Source: Pacificispira spongiicola (GTDB taxonomy: Bacteria; Pseudomonadota; Alphaproteobacteria; UBA8366; Aestuariispiraceae). From it: a DNA stretch of 64,000 nt. The stretch covers positions 310,001 through 374,000 of the forward strand of contig NZ_JABBNT010000005.1 in NCBI RefSeq assembly GCF_012926505.1. Direction: 5' to 3'. Every line of letters starts with the position of its first letter. The stretch's first letter is position 1. The notes under the pieces were generated by a model that ran no database searches, had not been told where the DNA came from, and saw only the letters and a list, made by a program, of their open reading frames with translations. Of the stretch, positions 34,217-43,912 are shown piece by piece. The position numbers were made by a program, and so were the translations under genes.

Positions 34217-34801
34217 GTGGTATCGCAACAGATTTCGGACATCCATCCGCGAAACAAGGATTTCGCCGACTACTGGTTGTCACTGCCTAGAGACGGCCTG
34301 ATCCCATCCCGCGCCGATTTCGACCCGACCGACGTCCCGCGCCTGCTGCCGCGTTTCATCCTGCATGAAGTACAGGACCGGAAACGCATTTACATCCGCT
34401 TATGCGGTACGGCGCTTGTCCGGCGGCACGGCGCCGATATCACGGGCCGCGATTATCTCGAGTTCGTACCCGAGGAACGCCGGGCCAAGGCATTGCGAGG
34501 CTTGCTCGCCGCCATTGACCATCCTGCCGGTATGATCGCCCGGATGGTTATCCGAACCGCCGATGGCACCGCCGTTCCCGTCGAATCCCTAGGATTGCCG
34601 CTTTTGGGGAAACCGGACAGTGTAACGGGGGAAAGACCGGTTCTGATGCTGTTCCACAGCGTCGAAAACGTGCCGCTGTCCTACGACCCGACAACGCGCA
34701 CCCATTTGGAAGAATTCGGCTTGAGTGAGCGTATCTACCTGGATATCGGAAACGGAACCCCGGCACCGTTTGCAGACGAAGTTTACGTCGAGTCCGCCTG
34801 A
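34217..34801 (+). CDS. Single-domain PAS protein (PAS_5 type)
   Basis: A protein of about 194 aa resembling the alphaproteobacterial PAS_5 family. Family features are an N-terminal HPRNKDFADYWLSLPRDGLIPSR-type helix, the segment DVPRLLPRFILHEV, and IYIRLCGTALVRRHGADITGRDYLEF. These are one-domain sensors of unknown ligand. GTG 34217 with GAGG six bases upstream is preferred; an ATG at 34124 in the same frame would add 31 basic residues, so the start is uncertain. Its 3' end overlaps holC by 19 bp in convergent orientation. Confidence 0.7.
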   Translation: MVSQQISDIHPRNKDFADYWLSLPRDGLIPSRADFDPTDVPRLLPRFILHEVQDRKRIYIRLCGTALVRRHGADITGRDYLEFVPEERRAKALRGLLAAIDHPAGMIARMVIRTADGTAVPVESLGLPLLGKPDSVTGERPVLMLFHSVENVPLSYDPTTRTHLEEFGLSERIYLDIGNGTPAPFADEVYVESA

Positions 34802-35313
34802 TCGCCGGACATACCCGCCGCGGTTTCCGCCGACTCGCTTTCGGATGCCGGTTTCGCGGCGCCGTGCTCCGCCTTTTTTTCCCAGCCGCGATCGGTCTGC
34901 TGCCAGTATGTCAGGTGATGCCCGTCGTCCTTTTCGGCGGACCAACATTTTCTGGCGGCGGCGACCGCCTCTTCATCCCGGCCATCGAAAAGACGACAGA
35001 CAAGATCATAGGACGCGATCCCATCGGATATCGCGCCATCCGTCAGAAACAGGACAGATGCCCCGTTCGGGTTCTCGTCGGAGTCCGTCAGCCAGATCGG
35101 CTGTTGGTCGGCATGGCCGTCTGACGCATCGCCATGCGGCAGGAAGGAACGGTCGTCATATGTCCACAACCGTTCCCCCAAATCCGCGACGCGCTCCTTG
35201 GACCGCGCCATGACAACCGCCTTCCAATCCCGCGACAGACACATTTCCAGCATCCTCGGTAACGCCGCTTCCAAGGGCGTTCGTTGCAGATGATAGAAAC
35301 GGATCTCGGTCAT
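34783..35313 (-). CDS. holC: DNA polymerase III chi subunit HolC
   Basis: A 176-aa protein with the HolC domain (MTEIRFYHLQRTPLEAALPRMLEMCLSRDWKAVVMA, then LWTYDDRSFLPHGDA and QQPIWLTDSDENPNGASVLFL). The chi subunit links the clamp loader to single-strand binding protein. A charged C-terminal tail (residues about 150-176) is extra. The gene lies 6 bp downstream of pepA on the same strand, a pairing common in Proteobacteria, so the two are probably cotranscribed. Confidence 0.9.
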   Translation of the reverse strand: MTEIRFYHLQRTPLEAALPRMLEMCLSRDWKAVVMARSKERVADLGERLWTYDDRSFLPHGDASDGHADQQPIWLTDSDENPNGASVLFLTDGAISDGIASYDLVCRLFDGRDEEAVAAARKCWSAEKDDGHHLTYWQQTDRGWEKKAEHGAAKPASESESAETAAGMSGDQADST

Positions 35314-35319
35314 GGACGC

Positions 35320-36801
35320 TTATTTCGCCTCATAGACGTCGGAAACGAACCGATCGAGCAGACGCACGCCATAGCCGGACGCCCCTTTCGGCACCATCGG
35401 CGTGGACTTGTTGGCCCAGGCCATGCCAGCGATATCCAAATGGGCCCAGACCGTGTCCTTCACGAAGCGCTGTAGAAACTGCGCCGCCGTGATCGACCCG
35501 GCCGCCCGTCCGCCGATATTCTTCATGTCGGCGCAGTCGGATGTCAGCATCTTGTCATAGGCATCGCCCAACGGCATGCGCCATACCGGCTCTCCGCTGT
35601 CCTTCCCGGCCTGCGTCAGTTGCGCGGCGAGGTCGTCGTCATTGCTGAACATACCGGCCTGTTCATGACCCAGCGCGATGACCATGGCGCCGGTCAGGGT
35701 GGCCAGATCGATCATAACCTTCGGTTTGAAGGTTTCCTGCGTGTACCAAAGAGCATCCGCCAGAACGAGGCGGCCTTCCGCATCCGTATTGTGGATTTCG
35801 ATGGTCTGACCGGACATGGACGTCACCACATCGCCCGGACGTTGCGCATTGCCGTCCGGCATGTTTTCCACCAGCCCGACGACGCCGACGGCGTTTACCT
35901 TCGCCTTACGGCCCGCAAGTGCCTTCATCAGGCCGATGACCGTTCCGGAACCGCCCATATCCCATTTCATTTCTTCCATACCGGGGCCGGGCTTCAGGGA
36001 AATTCCGCCGGTATCGAAGGTCACGCCCTTGCCGACGAAGGCTACCGGCGCCTGATTTTTCGCGCCGCCCTTCCACGTCATGGACACCAGGAAACTTTCC
36101 CGGGCGGACCCTTGGCCAACTCCCAGAAGCGCACCCATGCCGAGTTTCGCCATCTTCTTTTCATTGAGGATTTCGACTTCGAGGCCGAGTTCCTCCAACT
36201 CCTTGCAGCGCGCAGCAAGGGTTTCCGGGTAAATGACGTTCGGCGGCTCCGACACCACGTCGCGTGTGAGGTACACGCCGTCGACCACGGCCTCGCGGGC
36301 CTTAAACGCCTTCTTCGCGGCCGTCGCGCCCGCGACGCGAACTGTAAGTCCTTTCACGCTCGGCTTTTCTTCCGCCTTTTTCTTCGTGAAGTACTTATCG
36401 AAGCGATACGCGCCGAGCTTCGCCCCTTCCGCCACGCCGACGGCGGCAGAGATCAGATCGTCCGCGCCGCAATCGAGCAGGGCCGCGACCTGACTATCGC
36501 CTGCGCCGTTCGCAGCACCGACCAGTTTACCACCCAATGTCAGCCAATCCGCCGCTTCGAGGCCTTTCCCGACACCGAACAACACGATCCGGGCGACACT
36601 GACGCCTGCCGGTGCAACCAGAGTCAGTGTTTCCGCCTTCTTGCCGGAAAATCGGTTCCCGGCGAGCGCGCGGGACACCGCGCCGCCGGTCGCTTCATCA
36701 ACCGCGCGCGCCGCCGGGGGCAAATGCCCGCCCTCTTCGATCCCAACGGCCACAAGGCCGGATTTCGGCAGTTCGAAACTTTCGGAAAAACTGATTTTCA
36801 T
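35320..36801 (-). CDS. pepA: Leucyl aminopeptidase PepA
   Basis: A 493-aa M17 metalloaminopeptidase. An N-terminal macro-like domain precedes the catalytic domain, whose motifs include VGKGVTFDTGGISLKP (metal and catalytic lysine region) and the signature NTDAEGRLVLADAL. It removes N-terminal residues from peptides in the cytoplasm. ATG 36801 starts at the family's usual MKISFSES-like segment; an ATG 11 codons upstream exists but has no better support. It is first of the pepA-holC pair. Confidence 0.95.
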   Translation of the reverse strand: MKISFSESFELPKSGLVAVGIEEGGHLPPAARAVDEATGGAVSRALAGNRFSGKKAETLTLVAPAGVSVARIVLFGVGKGLEAADWLTLGGKLVGAANGAGDSQVAALLDCGADDLISAAVGVAEGAKLGAYRFDKYFTKKKAEEKPSVKGLTVRVAGATAAKKAFKAREAVVDGVYLTRDVVSEPPNVIYPETLAARCKELEELGLEVEILNEKKMAKLGMGALLGVGQGSARESFLVSMTWKGGAKNQAPVAFVGKGVTFDTGGISLKPGPGMEEMKWDMGGSGTVIGLMKALAGRKAKVNAVGVVGLVENMPDGNAQRPGDVVTSMSGQTIEIHNTDAEGRLVLADALWYTQETFKPKVMIDLATLTGAMVIALGHEQAGMFSNDDDLAAQLTQAGKDSGEPVWRMPLGDAYDKMLTSDCADMKNIGGRAAGSITAAQFLQRFVKDTVWAHLDIAGMAWANKSTPMVPKGASGYGVRLLDRFVSDVYEAK

Positions 36802-37130
36802 TCGGAAGGTCCTTTTTAGAAACAAACATGACATGCCCGTGCGGCGGCAAGATACCGATTGGAGAATAGCTTGGCCGGACGCGGCGGAAAATCAACCCTT
36901 CAACAGTCATGGCGCGTCAGTCAGTCCGCTTGACTTTATCCCCGTCCCTCGGGAAAACAGCGGTTCGTTGCGAATCTAGCCGTGCCGATGATTCGATCCG
37001 CGCCGAAGCGAGAAGTAATAATAGGTAAATTGAAAAAATTGTGGTGAGAAAAAACGTGCGGAATCAATCGCTTTCTGCTAATTGTTCCATTCTTATCTGA
37101 ACGCCTTGCGCCAGTGCTAAATGTTGTAAA
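36802..37130. other. Divergent intergenic region between pepA and lptF
   Basis: These 329 bp carry no credible coding frame. They must hold the promoters of pepA (minus) and lptF (plus). The 37.0-37.13 kb part is AT-rich, but I cannot assign -35/-10 elements with confidence, and no strong hairpin is visible. Confidence 0.5.
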
Positions 37131-38252
37131 ATGAACCGACTGAACCGCTATATCATGAAGCAGCTGATCGGGGTGACGGTATTCGCGACCGTCGTTCTGT
37201 GTCTTGCCGTGATGCTGATCCAGTCGGTTCGTCTTGTTGATCTGATCGTGAACCGCGGTCTACCGGTGACGGAATTCGCCTATATCGCCTCTCTCATGGT
37301 GCCGCGTTTCGTCGCCCTTGTGATGCCGATCGCTTTCTTCGGCGCGGTACTTTTCACCTACAACCGCATGATCAACGACAGCGAATTGGTCGTGATGCGA
37401 TCCGCAGGGCTCAGTTCCTTCGGACTCGCAAAGCCCGCCCTGGTCGTTGCGCTGGTCATCAGCGCGCTGTGCGTTGCCATGACCTTATTCCTGATGCCTG
37501 TCGCCGCGCAGGAAATGCGCTTTCACGTCGAAAAGAACCGATCGCAATGGGGGGCCGCACTCCTGCACGAGGGACGCTTCACCACCGTTGGCGACACGAT
37601 CACGCTGTTCGTGAAAGAGCGCGAGGGATCGGAACTGTTCGGGATTCTGTATCATAATCAGGAAAATCCGAAGGCCCCCTATACGATCCTGGCGGAACGT
37701 GGGGCCGTCGTAGAATCGCCCGCAGGTCCGCGCATTCTGGTCGTGAACGGCAGCCGTCAATCGTTCAAGGACGGAAAGCTGCATTTGGTGGAATTCGACC
37801 GGACGACGATCGATATCGGCGTTTCGACGGAAGGCGACACAACGATTTGGACCCAACCGGAAGAACGGTTCCTCCCCGACCTGATTTCACCGGACTATAG
37901 CGATCCGAACGATTCGTTCTATGCGCCGAAACTGATTGCGGAAGCGCATAACCGGCTCGCGACACCTCTTTTGCCGATCAGCTATGCGGCCATTGCACTG
38001 GCGTTCATCCTGCGCGGCGGGTTTTCGCGCCAGGGCAATATTTTCACGATTGTCGGGGCCGTATCGGTGATGATCCTTATCCTTGTCGGTCATATGGCGA
38101 CGGTGTCGCTGGCTGGTAAACAGCCCGTATTCCTGCCGGTGATTTATGCCAACGCTATTCTGCCAATTATCCTGGGTCTGTTCGCCATCGTGAAACTACG
38201 CCGCCACAAACTTCGGCCCCCTCCGTTCGACACTGCGGTATCGACGGGTTAA
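37131..38252 (+). CDS. lptF: LPS export ABC transporter permease LptF
   Basis: A 373-aa inner-membrane permease of the LptF/LptG family. Three membrane segments at each end (starting with TVFATVVLCLAVMLIQSVRLVDLIV) flank a periplasmic beta-jellyroll at about residues 125-265. The conserved MVPRFVALVMPIAFF and NSELVVMRSAGLS coupling-helix region (here NDSELVVMRSAGLSSF) is present. With LptG and LptB it extracts lipopolysaccharide from the inner membrane. It heads the lptF-lptG-lptD-surA-pdxA-rsmA run. Confidence 0.94.
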   Translation: MNRLNRYIMKQLIGVTVFATVVLCLAVMLIQSVRLVDLIVNRGLPVTEFAYIASLMVPRFVALVMPIAFFGAVLFTYNRMINDSELVVMRSAGLSSFGLAKPALVVALVISALCVAMTLFLMPVAAQEMRFHVEKNRSQWGAALLHEGRFTTVGDTITLFVKEREGSELFGILYHNQENPKAPYTILAERGAVVESPAGPRILVVNGSRQSFKDGKLHLVEFDRTTIDIGVSTEGDTTIWTQPEERFLPDLISPDYSDPNDSFYAPKLIAEAHNRLATPLLPISYAAIALAFILRGGFSRQGNIFTIVGAVSVMILILVGHMATVSLAGKQPVFLPVIYANAILPIILGLFAIVKLRRHKLRPPPFDTAVSTG

Positions 38253-38266
38253 CCGGAGTCGGGAAG

Positions 38267-39367
38267 ATGCGAATTCCAGCGATTTTCTCTCTTTATCTCA
38301 GCCGGCATTTCTTGCTGTGGCTTGCCGGTGTGTTTGCCACATTGCTAGCGATCGTCGCCATGTTCGACATTGTCGAATTGCTTCGCAAGGGATCCGCAAA
38401 GGAAGAAGTGACGACGGAAGTCCTGATCCAGATGTCGCTTCTTAAGCTACCACATCTCGTACAGGATATGCTTCCCTTCGCCGTTCTGTTGGGCGGCATG
38501 ATGTGTTTCTGGCGGTTGGCACGCGCCAATGAGCTTGTCGTTGCGCGCGCCGCGGGCGTGTCCGCATGGCAATTCCTGACCGCGCCGATCATCATAACCT
38601 TCATTACCGGCGTCCTTTTGGTCACGATTTTCAATCCCTTCGCGGCGGCGATGCGCGCCAATTACGAGGCGATGGAAAGCAAGTATCTCGGCAAAAACCG
38701 GGCAGAATTCGCAGTGTCGGAAACCGGAGTATGGCTGCGTCAGGGATCCCAGGACGAACAGGACGTCATCCATGCCGACAAGGTCGTCGGCGCCGGAGAC
38801 GCCGCCACGCTGGAGGATGTCGTCGTTCTCGAACTGGAAGCCGGCGACCGGTTCGTCGGACGGATCGATGCGGCAAACGCCGTTCTGCGCAACGGATATT
38901 GGGAATTGAATTCCGCCTATTTGTCGCAACCCGGTGCCGATACACGGTTTGTGGAGACATACCGACTGGGTACCAATCTGACGATGAAGGGTATCCAGGA
39001 CAGTTTTGCCTCGGCGGATACTCTCTCCTTCTGGGAATTGCCCCGCTTTATCGGGACAATGGAAGAAGCGGGATTCAACGCGAACGCCCATCGGCTTTAT
39101 CTGCACAGTTTGCTGGCGACGCCAGTACTGCTTTGCGCCATGGTATTGATCGCGGCGATCTTCTCAATCCGGACGTCGCGTCGCTCGTCCACCGGTATGA
39201 TGGTGGTCGGTGGCGTCCTGTCCGGCTTCCTGCTCTATTTCTTCACCAATGTCGTTCACGCGCTTGGACTGTCCATGAGTATTCCGGCGGAATTCGCCGC
39301 ATGGACCCCTGCCGGGGTTAGTACGATGCTGGGTGTTACCGCGTTGTTACATTTGGAGGACGGTTGA
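38267..39367 (+). CDS. lptG: LPS export ABC transporter permease LptG
   Basis: A 366-aa permease paralogous to LptF. The plan is three plus three membrane segments around a periplasmic jellyroll. Motifs visible are FDIVELLRKGSA near the N-terminus, the coupling segment NELVVARAAGVSAWQFL, and a C-terminal membrane bundle (FTNVVHALGLSMSIPAEFAAWTPAG). It pairs with LptF in the LptB2FG complex. It starts 14 bp after lptF, and its stop codon overlaps the lptD start (TGATG). Confidence 0.93.
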   Translation: MRIPAIFSLYLSRHFLLWLAGVFATLLAIVAMFDIVELLRKGSAKEEVTTEVLIQMSLLKLPHLVQDMLPFAVLLGGMMCFWRLARANELVVARAAGVSAWQFLTAPIIITFITGVLLVTIFNPFAAAMRANYEAMESKYLGKNRAEFAVSETGVWLRQGSQDEQDVIHADKVVGAGDAATLEDVVVLELEAGDRFVGRIDAANAVLRNGYWELNSAYLSQPGADTRFVETYRLGTNLTMKGIQDSFASADTLSFWELPRFIGTMEEAGFNANAHRLYLHSLLATPVLLCAMVLIAAIFSIRTSRRSSTGMMVVGGVLSGFLLYFFTNVVHALGLSMSIPAEFAAWTPAGVSTMLGVTALLHLEDG

Positions 39368-41589
39368 TGCGTATGACAGGCGCACGATCCCTGGCAGGCA
39401 TCGCCCTGCTCTCATCGTTGATCGCCGTCGGCGCATCGATCAGTGCGTCCGCGCAAACGACGGCCTCGCAGGCCGCGCCCGAACAGGCGCAAACGGTCGA
39501 TGCCAGCGGCATGCCGATCTTGCTGCGGGCGGATGAAGTCTCCCAGGATCAAGAACTGGGCGTCATCGTCGCTCGCGGATCGGTGGAAATCGCGCATGGC
39601 AGCCGAATTCTTCTGTCGGACACGTTGAGCTACAACCAGAACTCCAAAACCGTGACCGCGTCAGGGAACGTGCAGATACTCGAGGAAACCGGCGAAGTCA
39701 TTTTTGCCGACTATGTCGAACTGACCGAAGATCTGAAAGAAGGCACGATCGAAAACCTTCGCATCCTGCTCGCTGACAATGCTCGGATCGCCGCGGCCGG
39801 CGGTCGACGCAGCAACGGCAATGTGACGGAAATGGTCAAAGGGGTCTATTCTCCCTGTAACGTTTGTGAAGACGACCCGACCAGCCCGCCGCTGTGGCAG
39901 GTCAAGGCCGGAACCGTGGTGCATAATCAGGCCGACAAGCAGATCGAATACTACGACGCTAGCTTGGAACTCTACGGCGTCCCCGTTGCCTACACGCCGT
40001 ACTTCACGCACCCGGACCCGACCGTGAAGCGGCAAACCGGCCTGCTGGCGCCGTCCTTCGGTACGAAAACATCAACGGGCGCGTTTCTGCAAACGCCGTT
40101 CTTCTGGAATATCGGACCGGACCGCGATGCAACCATCGACCCAATTTTCACGACGGAGCAGGGTGGATTCTTTTCCGGCGAATATAGGCAAGCATACGAC
40201 ACGGGCGAATTCGACCTCTCCGGCAGCTTCACCTTCGATGACCGGCGGATCGGCGACACGACGATCGAAAGGATCGATGAAGACGCATTCCGCGGCCACA
40301 TTTATTCCAACGGTAAATTCGACCTGGACGAAACCTGGCGCGCGGGTTGGTCGCTAAATCGATCAACCGATCAGACCTATCTGCGCCGGTATGGATTCTG
40401 GAACGATCCAGGAAACTCCATGCTATCGACCGCGTATGCGGAAGGGTTTCGCGGGCGGAATTACATGTCGGCCAAAGCCATGACATTTCAGGACCTTCGG
40501 CTAGGGCAGCGATCCGACGCCCCGGTCGTGCTGCCGGTATTGGATTATGCCGGGCTGGGCGAAGCAGACAAATTCGGCGGGCGTTGGGCGTTCAACGCCA
40601 ATGTCCGGAGCCTGTACGACGGGGACGATGCCGACAGTCAGCGCGTTTCTCTAGATACCGGATACCGCAAGGAATTCGTTTCGAGCATCGGGATTGTCAC
40701 CACGGCGAGCGCAGGCTTGCGAAGCGATCTTTACTATGTCGATCAGATCTCGAATATTGATGAGCAAGGCAGATCCGTCGAAGATGGATTTGTTGGCCGT
40801 GTCGTGCCCAGAGTCGCCCTTGAGTCCCGGTATCCCTTTGTTCGGTATTCGGAAGGCGGCAGGCAAGTCATCGAACCTGTTGTCGCAATTTTTGCCTCAC
40901 CGAATGGCGGGAATGATCCCAGCATTCCGCTTAGCGAAAGTGCCGTATTCGAAACCGACGATATCAACATTCTGGCGAAAAACCGGATCAACGGGCTGGA
41001 CAGGTTGGAGACCGGCCAACGCGCCGTCGCCGGGATCACCGTTTCCGATTACTCCGATGACGGCGGTTTGCTGTCCGCATTCCTCGGTCAAAGTTACCGC
41101 TTCCACGACGATAACGACCTCAAGCTCGATACCGGGATCGAAAACAGCCGCTCGGATTGGGTCGGGCGCGTCACCGTGGTTCCGAACAAGTATTTGGCCG
41201 GTTACTATCGCTTCAACATGAAATCGGACGAGTTCCTGGCAAACCGAAATGAACTCAGTCTCCGGGTCGGCGGCGAAGGGCTCAACGTCACATCGAACTA
41301 TACCTTTGTTCGAAGCAGCCTCGATAGCGCGGCGAATGATGTCGAACAAGTTTCTCTTAGCGTCGGAAGCAAGTTCAACGATTTCTGGGCGGGACGCGCG
41401 TCGACCCTGCGCGACCTGACGGATGACGGCGGCGCCCTCAGCCACAGCCTGCAACTTGTTTACGAAGACGAGTGCTTTATTTTCGACAGCAGCTTTACCC
41501 GGAACTACACCTACAGTGCCGATGTCGAGAAGGAGAACGCCATGTTGTTCCGTCTCACATTCAAAACCCTTACCGAGGTGGAATTCTGA
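39367..41589 (+). CDS. lptD: LPS assembly outer-membrane protein LptD
   Basis: A 740-aa LptD. A signal peptide (cleavage near ASAQ) is followed by a LptA-like/OstA N-terminal domain (VEIAHGSRILLSDTLSYNQNSKTVTASGNVQI, about 65-110). An OstA_C beta-barrel occupies the rest. Cysteines CNVCED near residue 161 and one near the C-terminus (DECFIF) could form the disulfides needed for assembly. It inserts lipopolysaccharide into the outer leaflet. ATG 39367 overlaps the lptG stop and follows GGAGGA; a TTG one codon upstream is not preferred. It overlaps surA by one base. Confidence 0.94.
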   Translation: MRMTGARSLAGIALLSSLIAVGASISASAQTTASQAAPEQAQTVDASGMPILLRADEVSQDQELGVIVARGSVEIAHGSRILLSDTLSYNQNSKTVTASGNVQILEETGEVIFADYVELTEDLKEGTIENLRILLADNARIAAAGGRRSNGNVTEMVKGVYSPCNVCEDDPTSPPLWQVKAGTVVHNQADKQIEYYDASLELYGVPVAYTPYFTHPDPTVKRQTGLLAPSFGTKTSTGAFLQTPFFWNIGPDRDATIDPIFTTEQGGFFSGEYRQAYDTGEFDLSGSFTFDDRRIGDTTIERIDEDAFRGHIYSNGKFDLDETWRAGWSLNRSTDQTYLRRYGFWNDPGNSMLSTAYAEGFRGRNYMSAKAMTFQDLRLGQRSDAPVVLPVLDYAGLGEADKFGGRWAFNANVRSLYDGDDADSQRVSLDTGYRKEFVSSIGIVTTASAGLRSDLYYVDQISNIDEQGRSVEDGFVGRVVPRVALESRYPFVRYSEGGRQVIEPVVAIFASPNGGNDPSIPLSESAVFETDDINILAKNRINGLDRLETGQRAVAGITVSDYSDDGGLLSAFLGQSYRFHDDNDLKLDTGIENSRSDWVGRVTVVPNKYLAGYYRFNMKSDEFLANRNELSLRVGGEGLNVTSNYTFVRSSLDSAANDVEQVSLSVGSKFNDFWAGRASTLRDLTDDGGALSHSLQLVYEDECFIFDSSFTRNYTYSADVEKENAMLFRLTFKTLTEVEF

Positions 41590-42887
41590 TGCCTGGCGTT
41601 TTTCGACATGTTCTAACTGGCATCGGGTTCTTCGTCGGTTTGGCCGGATGCCTGCTATTGGCAACCGCCCCAATGGCGCGGGCGCAAAGCAGCGGGGAAA
41701 ACGTCCTTCGAATCGCCGCTGTCGTGAACGACGACATCATTTCCATTCTCGATCTCGACCAACGGCTCCGCCTTGCGGCTTTGTCTTCGAACCTTCGTCT
41801 CGATGCACAAACCCGGCAACGATTGATGCCGCAGATCTTGCGCAGCCTCATCGACGAGCGCCTGCAGATGCAGGAAGCGGAAAGTAAGGGTACGTCGGTC
41901 ACTGATCGGGAAATCGATAATGAAATATCGGCCCTAGCCGAACGTAACAAAATCCCCCCCCTCGAACTGGCCTCTGTCCTCGCCCGCCAGGGGGTAGACC
42001 TACAGACGTTGAGAAATCAACTTCGCGCCCAGCTCCTCTGGCAAAAATACACACAGCGACGGCTTGTACGCGAAATCGATGTCGGGGAAGAAGAAATCGA
42101 TGAGGAATTAGACCGCTTGCAATCCGCCGCAGGCAAGCCGCAGAAGCGGGTTTATGAAATTTTTCTGGGTGTGGACAACCCGGATCACGACATAGAGGTC
42201 CGACAAAACATCGAACGCCTTTTGGGCGAAATCCGGTCCGGTGCCGACTTCTCGTCCGTTGCCCGCAGCTTTTCCGAAAGCAGCAGCGCCAGCCAGGGCG
42301 GCGATCTAGGATGGTTGAGCCCCGGTCAACTGCCGGACGATATGGACGCCGTATTGGCGAATCTGTCCCCCGGCATGGTGTCCGCCCCGATCCGCAGTAT
42401 TACCGGTTATTATCTACTGTATGTCACCGACATGCAGACATTGGGCAGCAACCCGCTGGACGCGACGGTCGACATGTATCAGATGGTCGTGCGACTGCCC
42501 GCTGGGAACGCAGATGCCGCACGGGACCAAATTGCAACGGAACTGATGCAAGTGAAAGCGTCCTTCAATACCTGCGAGGACATAAAGGCATATGCGGATG
42601 GTCGAAGCGACGCGAGCATCGCCGCGTTGAACGATATCCGTATCGGCGATATGCGTGAACCGATCCGGTCGACGATCCTGTCCCTGGATACCGGTCAGAC
42701 CTCCGTCCCTCTGAACGCCGGTAACAGCGTTTCCTTGATGATGGTATGCAAACGGGATGCGCCGGCCCTGAAATTGCCGGAGCGCGATCAGATTTACCGA
42801 CAACTCGCTGACCGTAAGCTGGAACTCGTCATTCGACGGAAAATGCGCGATTTGCGCCGCGAAGCCTTCATCGACATCCGGCTCTAG
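41589..42887 (+). CDS. surA: Periplasmic chaperone and prolyl isomerase SurA
   Basis: A 432-aa secreted protein with a signal peptide ending at ARAQ (about residue 35). A SurA N-terminal helical domain (VVNDDIISILDLDQRLRL) comes next. One canonical parvulin domain follows (FSSVARSFSESSSASQGGDLGWLSPGQLPDDM), then a second degenerate isomerase region and a C-terminal helix. It escorts outer-membrane proteins such as LptD, encoded just upstream with overlapping TGATG. ATG 41589 is chosen for the overlap and the leader; the longer frame from 41472 is antisense-like extension through lptD. Confidence 0.92.
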   Translation: MPGVFRHVLTGIGFFVGLAGCLLLATAPMARAQSSGENVLRIAAVVNDDIISILDLDQRLRLAALSSNLRLDAQTRQRLMPQILRSLIDERLQMQEAESKGTSVTDREIDNEISALAERNKIPPLELASVLARQGVDLQTLRNQLRAQLLWQKYTQRRLVREIDVGEEEIDEELDRLQSAAGKPQKRVYEIFLGVDNPDHDIEVRQNIERLLGEIRSGADFSSVARSFSESSSASQGGDLGWLSPGQLPDDMDAVLANLSPGMVSAPIRSITGYYLLYVTDMQTLGSNPLDATVDMYQMVVRLPAGNADAARDQIATELMQVKASFNTCEDIKAYADGRSDASIAALNDIRIGDMREPIRSTILSLDTGQTSVPLNAGNSVSLMMVCKRDAPALKLPERDQIYRQLADRKLELVIRRKMRDLRREAFIDIRL

Positions 42888-42898
42888 GACGCCTTTCG

Positions 42899-43912
42899 AT
42901 GCGACCTGACGCTCCCATTGCCGTTACCATGGGCGAACCGGCCGGGATCGGCGGGGAAATCCTGTTGGACGCCTGGCAGCGAAGAAAAAAAATCGATCTG
43001 GCGCCTTTTTTCCTTATCGGCGATCCCGAATGGCTCTCAGGCATCGCCGCGTTCCGGCAAGATCCGGTACCTTTGCGGACCATCGACAGTTCTGACGACG
43101 CCGTCGCGTGTTTCGACGATGCGCTGCCCGTTCTTCCCCTGCCGCTTCAAAAGCAGGTGAAGCCGGGGCATCCGTCCCCCGCCAATACAGACAGTGTTCT
43201 GGGCGCTATCCGGCACGCCGTCACGCTGTGCCAATCCGGGCAAGCCAGCGCCGTCACGACGCTGCCGATCAATAAATCCGTCCTGTATGAGGGCGGGTTC
43301 CGGCATCCGGGCCATACCGAGTATCTAGGAGAATTGGCGGGCGTCGCCAGGACCGTGATGCTGTTGGAAGGTGGCGGATTGCGTGCGGTTCCCGTGACCA
43401 TTCACCAAAGCCTGCGCAGTGTCCCTGACAGTCTGACGCCTGAGGCGATCGAAGAAACCTGCCGCATCACCGACGCCGCCCTGAAACGATGGTTCGGCCT
43501 GCCCGCCCCAACCCTCGCGGTAGCCGGGCTCAACCCCCATGCCGGAGAAGGCGGTGCATTGGGCCGCGAAGAAGAGACCGTCCTACAGCCCGCCCTGGCG
43601 CGGCTACGCGCGGATGGGATACGAATTGTCGGCCCCCTGCCCGCCGACACCATGTTCCATGCCGAAGCGCGCCGCACTTATGACGTCGCGATCTGCATGT
43701 ATCACGACCAAGCATTGATCCCGGTGAAGACCCTGGACTTCCACGGCGGGGTCAATATCACACTGGGACTACCGTTCATCCGAACGTCGCCGGATCACGG
43801 CACCGCCTTCAACCTGGCGGGAACCGGCACCGCCCGACCGGATAGCCTGATCGCCGCCCTGAAGGCGGCCGGCCGGATGGCCGAACTTGATACGGAACGA
43901 CACGCGTCATGA
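42899..43912 (+). CDS. pdxA: 4-hydroxythreonine-4-phosphate dehydrogenase PdxA
   Basis: A 337-aa enzyme of pyridoxal phosphate synthesis. The N-terminal APIAVTMGEPAGIGGEI, the metal-binding GHTEYLGEL, and AICMYHDQALIPVKTLDF with RTSPDHGTAF near the C-terminus are all diagnostic. It oxidises 4-phosphohydroxythreonine using NAD and a divalent metal. The location between surA and rsmA is the standard proteobacterial order. Its stop overlaps the rsmA start (ATGA). Confidence 0.95.
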   Translation: MRPDAPIAVTMGEPAGIGGEILLDAWQRRKKIDLAPFFLIGDPEWLSGIAAFRQDPVPLRTIDSSDDAVACFDDALPVLPLPLQKQVKPGHPSPANTDSVLGAIRHAVTLCQSGQASAVTTLPINKSVLYEGGFRHPGHTEYLGELAGVARTVMLLEGGGLRAVPVTIHQSLRSVPDSLTPEAIEETCRITDAALKRWFGLPAPTLAVAGLNPHAGEGGALGREEETVLQPALARLRADGIRIVGPLPADTMFHAEARRTYDVAICMYHDQALIPVKTLDFHGGVNITLGLPFIRTSPDHGTAFNLAGTGTARPDSLIAALKAAGRMAELDTERHAS